Of a stretch of 45,054 nucleotides of DNA, positions 41,903-45,054 are shown piece after piece. The notes under the pieces are model-generated. The model was not told where the DNA came from and searched no databases. It saw only the letters and a list, made by a program, of their open reading frames with translations. Origin of the DNA: an uncultured Bacteroidales bacterium (GTDB lineage Bacteria; Bacteroidota; Bacteroidia; Bacteroidales; UBA932); the NCBI GenBank assembly GCA_944322575.1, contig CALUPK010000015.1, forward strand, positions 1-45,054, written 5' to 3'. The position numbers were made by a program, and so were the translations under genes. The first letter of the stretch is position 1, and every line of letters starts with the position of its first letter.

Positions 41903-42127
41903 GTGTCAGTATCTGTGCCTATGCCTATGGGACTGAATTGCCCGTTGCTTAGTTGTGTCTGTTTTGAGCTGCTGGCTGTAACTTGGTGATTATCGGTGGT
42001 TTTTCTGATTTCTTCGGATAACAGATCAGTTCATCCTCCCCAGTATCTGAACCGGACTGATTCCCGTAACACGCTTTGCACAAATGATTTAGACAAATGG
42101 CCTCGGTGCAGACTAAATAAATAAACG
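41903..42127. other. Gene-free stretch between Fur-family and PfkB genes
   Basis: No gene seen. It contains ATCTGAACCGGA (42045-42056), the reverse complement of a sequence at 43991-44002, and a degenerate run CCCGTTGCTTAGTTG near 41941 that only loosely resembles the RAYT-element core. Confidence 0.4.
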
Positions 42128-43099
42128 TCAGTGACGCACAGCCCGCAGCCCCTCCGGCAGCACCGGCATAGCCCCCTCGCACGAACAGACATAGGCGGAG
42201 ACATTAACCGCCAGACGATGCGCTTCCTGAATGGATAGTCCGCGAATCAAAGCAGACGCGAACGCAGCCGTAAAGGAATCTCCAGCGCCCACTGTATCAG
42301 CGACCTTCACCTTCGGCGTATCGAGAAAGGAGACATCCTCTCCACCGGAGGCAAACACGTAACTGCCCTGCACGCCGCATGTCAGAATCAGAATTTTCAA
42401 ATCAAACTGGTGCATGAGCCTTCTGCACAGTTCAGTAGAGTCTACGCCCGTCAGAGACAGCATACCGGAAAGGACAGTCAGTTCTTCCTCATTTATCTTG
42501 AGAATATTACATTGCCGAAGAGCATCCATGACGACATCACGGGTGTAGAAATGTTGCCTCAGGTTGATATCCAGGATGCGCCACTGTCCCTCCCCGGCTG
42601 GAACAGCATCGACAAAACGGGAAACAGTCCGGCATGACACCGGACTGCGGCGGGCGAGTATTCCGAAACAGACTGCCCTCGTCCGTGATGCCAGCTGCCT
42701 GAGAGCGGAAGTCCAGGGGATATTGTCCCACGCGGCCTGCATACGGATATCATACCGGGGCACTCCATCTGCATCAAGCTCGACACCTACAGTACCTGTC
42801 GGGAAATCAGTCATTCCGATCAGGATATTAAATCCGGGACCAAGCCTCTGCCCCTTTGACACACCGCTATCTGTCAGACCGGTACATCCCGGCAGCGGAT
42901 ACGCCGACATGGTTTCCACCAGCTCCCTGACAGCTGCTTCCCCGGCCTCATCCCTTCCCACCGCACTCACCAGCACGGACTCCAGACCGAATTGAGAAAC
43001 ATGGTACGCAAAGTTTGCAGGAGCGCCACCAAGCCTGCGCCCGCCCGGCAGCATATCCCAGAGAAGTTCTCCGATTCCGACTACGAATTCTTTTTCCAT
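42128..43099 (-). CDS. PfkB-family carbohydrate kinase (probable fructokinase)
   Basis: 323 residues from the ATG at 43099; the frame extends 33 residues upstream over the promoter area and is not used. Signature regions: GIGELLWDMLPGGRRLGGAPANFAYHVSQFG (sugar site) and VADTVGAGDSFTAAFASALIRG (catalytic Asp, anion hole). Typical of ribokinase/fructokinase enzymes that phosphorylate a sugar; the sugar is not determinable from sequence. A near -7 box (TATATTTA) lies about 23 nt upstream, and a 24-bp palindrome at 43143-43166 could be an operator. Confidence 0.9.
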   Translation of the reverse strand: MEKEFVVGIGELLWDMLPGGRRLGGAPANFAYHVSQFGLESVLVSAVGRDEAGEAAVRELVETMSAYPLPGCTGLTDSGVSKGQRLGPGFNILIGMTDFPTGTVGVELDADGVPRYDIRMQAAWDNIPWTSALRQLASRTRAVCFGILARRSPVSCRTVSRFVDAVPAGEGQWRILDINLRQHFYTRDVVMDALRQCNILKINEEELTVLSGMLSLTGVDSTELCRRLMHQFDLKILILTCGVQGSYVFASGGEDVSFLDTPKVKVADTVGAGDSFTAAFASALIRGLSIQEAHRLAVNVSAYVCSCEGAMPVLPEGLRAVRH

Positions 43100-43122
43100 A
43101 TCCACAAAAACGTTTTTTCGGT

Positions 43123-43211
43123 AAATATACGTAGAAGCCGAGAGCATAGCAAATCTATTTGCTATGCCGAGGCGCAACAGTATAAATGGCGAAGCCAAAT
43201 ATACGCAGAAG
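43123..43211. repeat. Direct repeats around a perfect palindrome (RAYT remnant 3' flank)
   Basis: AAATATACGTAGAAG (43123-43137) and AAATATACGCAGAAG (43197-43211) are direct repeats with one mismatch. Between them lies a 24-bp palindrome (43143-43166; arms GCATAGCAAAT and ATTTGCTATGC, 2-nt centre). The unit ends three bases before the stop of the RAYT remnant. Confidence 0.7.
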
Positions 43212-43213
43212 AA

Positions 43214-43885
43214 TTACACATGATACACACATCTTTCTGCCTGTTCCTGGGCAATCTTCCATTCTGAGCGCAGCATACTGACCACTTCCATGCTCTGCTC
43301 CCAGGTCAGTTGCGCAAAACTGGCGCTGCCATACCGCGGTACGAGCTCGGTATCCACCAGTTCGCACAGCAGCTGGTCCGGCACCAAGAGCCGTCCATGC
43401 CCCTTCTCGTACTTCAGCCAACTGTCCAAATCCGCCTCATCCCCTTCCACAGACTTAAGAGTCACCGGACTGACAGACGCATTCTCCTCCATCTGCTCCT
43501 TCTCCCACTTCGGGCCGGAGTATCTGGTAGTAAAATACATAAACCTGCCTGAAGTAACGAACAGAGTCTCCACCATCCGGTAATCGACAATACTCATCGG
43601 GTCTATCATCCCCTCCCTATCGCCGCCATAGCACTTGGGCAGGGGCGTCTTCTCCCGCTTGATCACAGGCGCACTGCCGATACTGTAAAGAGAGCCGGGA
43701 TAGGCGAAATAACATACCGCCGAAGAGTACGGATAGACAAATGGATTGCCCACCAGGCCATGGTGCACCGGATTGCGGATAATATATGCCAGAAGCGTGA
43801 CAATATGCAGGTTACCGGCCACCTCAAGCACTTTACGCGATACCTTGGGCAGACTCACCCTGCCCCGCCCACACACTGCTCTCAC
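43214..43885 (-). pseudogene. RAYT remnant lacking the N-terminal HUH part
   Basis: The frame encodes the C-terminal two thirds of a RAYT: the catalytic-Tyr helix LLAYIIRNPVHHGL, YPYSSAVCYF and a C-terminal region that aligns with the complete RAYT at 26328-27278 (EKGHGRLLVPDQLLCELVDTELVPRYGS against ERGAWRLRITDMEVCGYIDRVLLPEIGI). The HUH motif and about 90 N-terminal residues are missing and no matching sequence is found upstream in other frames. The first residues (MRAVCGRGRVSLPKVSR) are likely not native. Probably inactive. Confidence 0.8.
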
Positions 43886-43922
43886 CGTGATTCAGCGTGC
43901 TGCATCCATATCCTTGGTACGG

Positions 43923-44088
43923 GTTCAGCCTTAATCTGAACGTGAAATATTTTGGCAACAACAAGTTATTCAGCAATTTACAGCAATGCATCCGGTTCAG
44001 ATGCCATTGATATGGGGTCAATCTGAACTGAGCTAATTCCAGTCAGCAGCCGACAATCAAGGCATTTCACTCTAGTGCACAGTTCAGA
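43923..44088. repeat. GTTCAG/CTGAAC palindromes upstream of the RAYT remnant
   Basis: GTTCAG-7-CTGAAC (43923-43941), GTTCAGAT...ATCTGAAC (43995-44002 and 44021-44028) and a lone GTTCAGAT (44081-44088). TCCGGTTCAGAT at 43991-44002 has an exact reverse complement at 42045-42056, beyond the PfkB gene. The motif differs from that of the complete RAYT and may be the cognate repeat of the remnant. Confidence 0.65.
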
Positions 44089-44229
44089 TGGGGAACAAAG
44101 GGAGAATGGGTACGAAACGGGACAGAGTGAAAAGAATCGATGAGATGCAGAATAAAAAATTCGGAGAGTGATAGGAGTGCCGGAGAAGTTAAAGGACAAG
44201 GGAAGCAGGGGCGCAGGAATGATGCGGGG

Positions 44230-44265
44230 AAAAAACAACCGCCCCGGTCATCAGACTGGAGCGGT
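44230..44265 (-). terminator. Intrinsic terminator directly after rpsC
   Basis: Minus strand: stem ACCGCTCC / GGGGCGGT with one G-U pair, 12-nt loop, then TTGTTTTTT. It lies about 34 nt after the rpsC stop and would stop the ribosomal transcript. Confidence 0.82.
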
Positions 44266-44298
44266 CGGTCAAAAACAAACGAGTATGTATTACAAAAA

Positions 44299-45054
44299 TT
44301 ACTCTGCTGCGTTGTCGCGGTTGCCTCCGCGGGGGCGGCGGTCACGGCGGCGGCCTCCGCGTCCGCGGCGGTCGTCACGGCGCTCACCTGAGCCTCCGGT
44401 AGGCTTTGCGAATGTACCTACGTTGGGGGAGAGGTCACGCTTGCCATAAACCTCACCGTTGCAGATCCATACCTTGATACCAAGAACGCCTACCTTGGTG
44501 TGGGCCTCGGCGAGAGCGTAGTCGATATCGGCACGGAAAGTATGCAGGGGGGTACGGCCTTCCTTGTAGAGTTCCTTGCGGGCCATCTCAGCTCCACCGA
44601 GGCGGCCGCTGATAAGGATCTTGATACCCTCGGCTCCCATACGCATGGTGCTGGCAACTGCCATCTTGATGGCACGGCGGTAAGATACACGGCCCTCGAC
44701 CTGACGGGCGATGTTGTTGGCCACGATGTTGGCGTCGAGTTCAGGTCTCTTTACCTCGAAGATATTGATCTGTACCTCCTTGTTGGTGATCTTACGGAGC
44801 TCCTCCTTCAGCTTGTCAACCTCCTGGCCGCCCTTGCCGATGATGGCGCCGGGACGGGCTGTATGGATGGTCACTGTGATGAGCTTGAGTGTCCTCTCGA
44901 TGACAATCTTGGAGAGGTTGACTTTGGAGATACGGGCATTGAGGTACTCACGTATCTTGGAGTCTTCGAGCAGCTTTGCTGCATAGTCATCCCCGCCGTA
45001 CCAATTGGAGTCCCAGCCGCGGATGATTCCTATTCTGTTGCTGATAGGGTTGAT
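44299..45054 (-). CDS. rpsC: 30S ribosomal protein S3 (5' end outside window)
   Basis: 251 codons are visible plus the stop; the first few residues (usually MGQKV) lie beyond the window. N-terminal part [22 protein letters not shown] domain [22 protein letters not shown] and the S3 C-terminal domain ([33 protein letters not shown]). A basic tail follows ([20 protein letters not shown]). S3 lines the mRNA entry of the small subunit. In other Bacteroidales rplP (L16) follows; here a terminator and a RAYT remnant do. Confidence 0.97.
   Translation of the reverse strand: MNPISNRIGIIRGWDSNWYGGDDYAAKLLEDSKIREYLNARISKVNLSKIVIERTLKLITVTIHTARPGAIIGKGGQEVDKLKEELRKITNKEVQINIFEVKRPELDANIVANNIARQVEGRVSYRRAIKMAVASTMRMGAEGIKILISGRLGGAEMARKELYKEGRTPLHTFRADIDYALAEAHTKVGVLGIKVWICNGEVYGKRDLSPNVGTFAKPTGGSGERRDDRRGRGGRRRDRRPRGGNRDNAAE

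Larger units (their letters stand above)
43886..44298. other. Gene-free stretch between the RAYT remnant and rpsC
   Basis: No gene seen. It carries GTTCAG-type palindromes (43923-43941, 43995-44028, 44081-44088) and the terminator after rpsC (44230-44265). The rest has no recognisable structure. Confidence 0.5.

Noticed and set aside
41941-41955. CCCGTTGCTTAGTTG as a further copy of the RAYT-element core
   Set aside because: It needs a three-base gap and a mismatch; no partner copy nearby.
1-45054. CRISPR arrays, tRNA genes, prophage or insertion sequences other than RAYT
   Set aside because: No regular spaced repeats, cloverleaf-like segments, integrase or phage structural genes were seen.

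Overview
The window comes from a GC-rich member of the Bacteroidales (phylum Bacteroidota). The evidence is gene content (PiT transporter with a PhoU-like tail, an EF-G paralogue with altered GTPase motifs, FeoA-FeoB fusion, PspC/PadR cluster, TonB receptor with a surface lipoprotein) together with promoters of the Bacteroidota type (TTG, 19-21 bp, TAnnTTTG) in front of many genes. I cannot name the genus. Most genes are housekeeping or envelope genes. The accessory parts are a complete REP/RAYT element (about 25.98-27.63 kb), a decayed RAYT with different palindromes (about 43.1-44.1 kb) and a low-GC pair of secreted paralogues (37.7-39.2 kb).

Layout. 1-3.7 kb (+): phosphate permease (5' cut), OmpR-type regulator and a soluble histidine kinase. 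3.7-7.4 kb: rnhB and an XRE regulator (-), a 59-codon ORF (+), EF-G paralogue (-). 7.4-11.5 kb (-): a tight run of split transketolase, ECF sigma factor, putative anti-sigma protein, Spy-like periplasmic protein and LolD. 11.5-16.4 kb (+): lepA, ppk and ppx, closed by a bidirectional terminator. 16.5-18.2 kb (-): TPR lipoprotein. 18.2-21.0 kb (+): sigma-54 activator without receiver domain, lptE, a TPR-like protein, secG and a terminator. 21.1-23.6 kb (-): PspC-PadR-PspC operon. 23.7-25.7 kb (-): barrel-like outer-membrane protein, LuxR-type regulator and hemerythrin protein. 26-27.6 kb: RAYT with flanking inverted repeats. 27.8-35.6 kb (-): feoAB, then a duplicated surface lipoprotein and its TonB receptor. 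35.7-39.2 kb (+): GH20 hexosaminidase and the low-GC pair. 39.1-41.8 kb (-): Zn/Cd-type P-type ATPase and a Fur-family regulator with two 15-bp palindromes between them. 42.1-45.05 kb (-): PfkB kinase, RAYT remnant and rpsC (5' cut), which is followed by a terminator where rplP would be expected.

Connections. Phosphate handling recurs: uptake and a two-component system at the left edge, polyphosphate synthesis and hydrolysis at 13-16 kb. Metal handling recurs as iron uptake (feoAB), zinc/cadmium export (ATPase plus Fur-family regulator) and a TonB receptor of unknown substrate. Envelope maintenance is represented by lptE, secG, lolD, PspC/PadR and the ECF sigma module.

The most unusual observations are: (1) in the plus-strand genes from 1 to 16.4 kb every TTA leucine codon I found (24 of 24) is followed by G; (2) the RAYT is bracketed by two elements with the same 18-bp ends and inverted internal motifs; (3) rpsC is cut off from the rest of the S10 cluster; (4) three regulatory genes have a -7 box only 3-5 nt before their ATG, suggesting leaderless transcripts.
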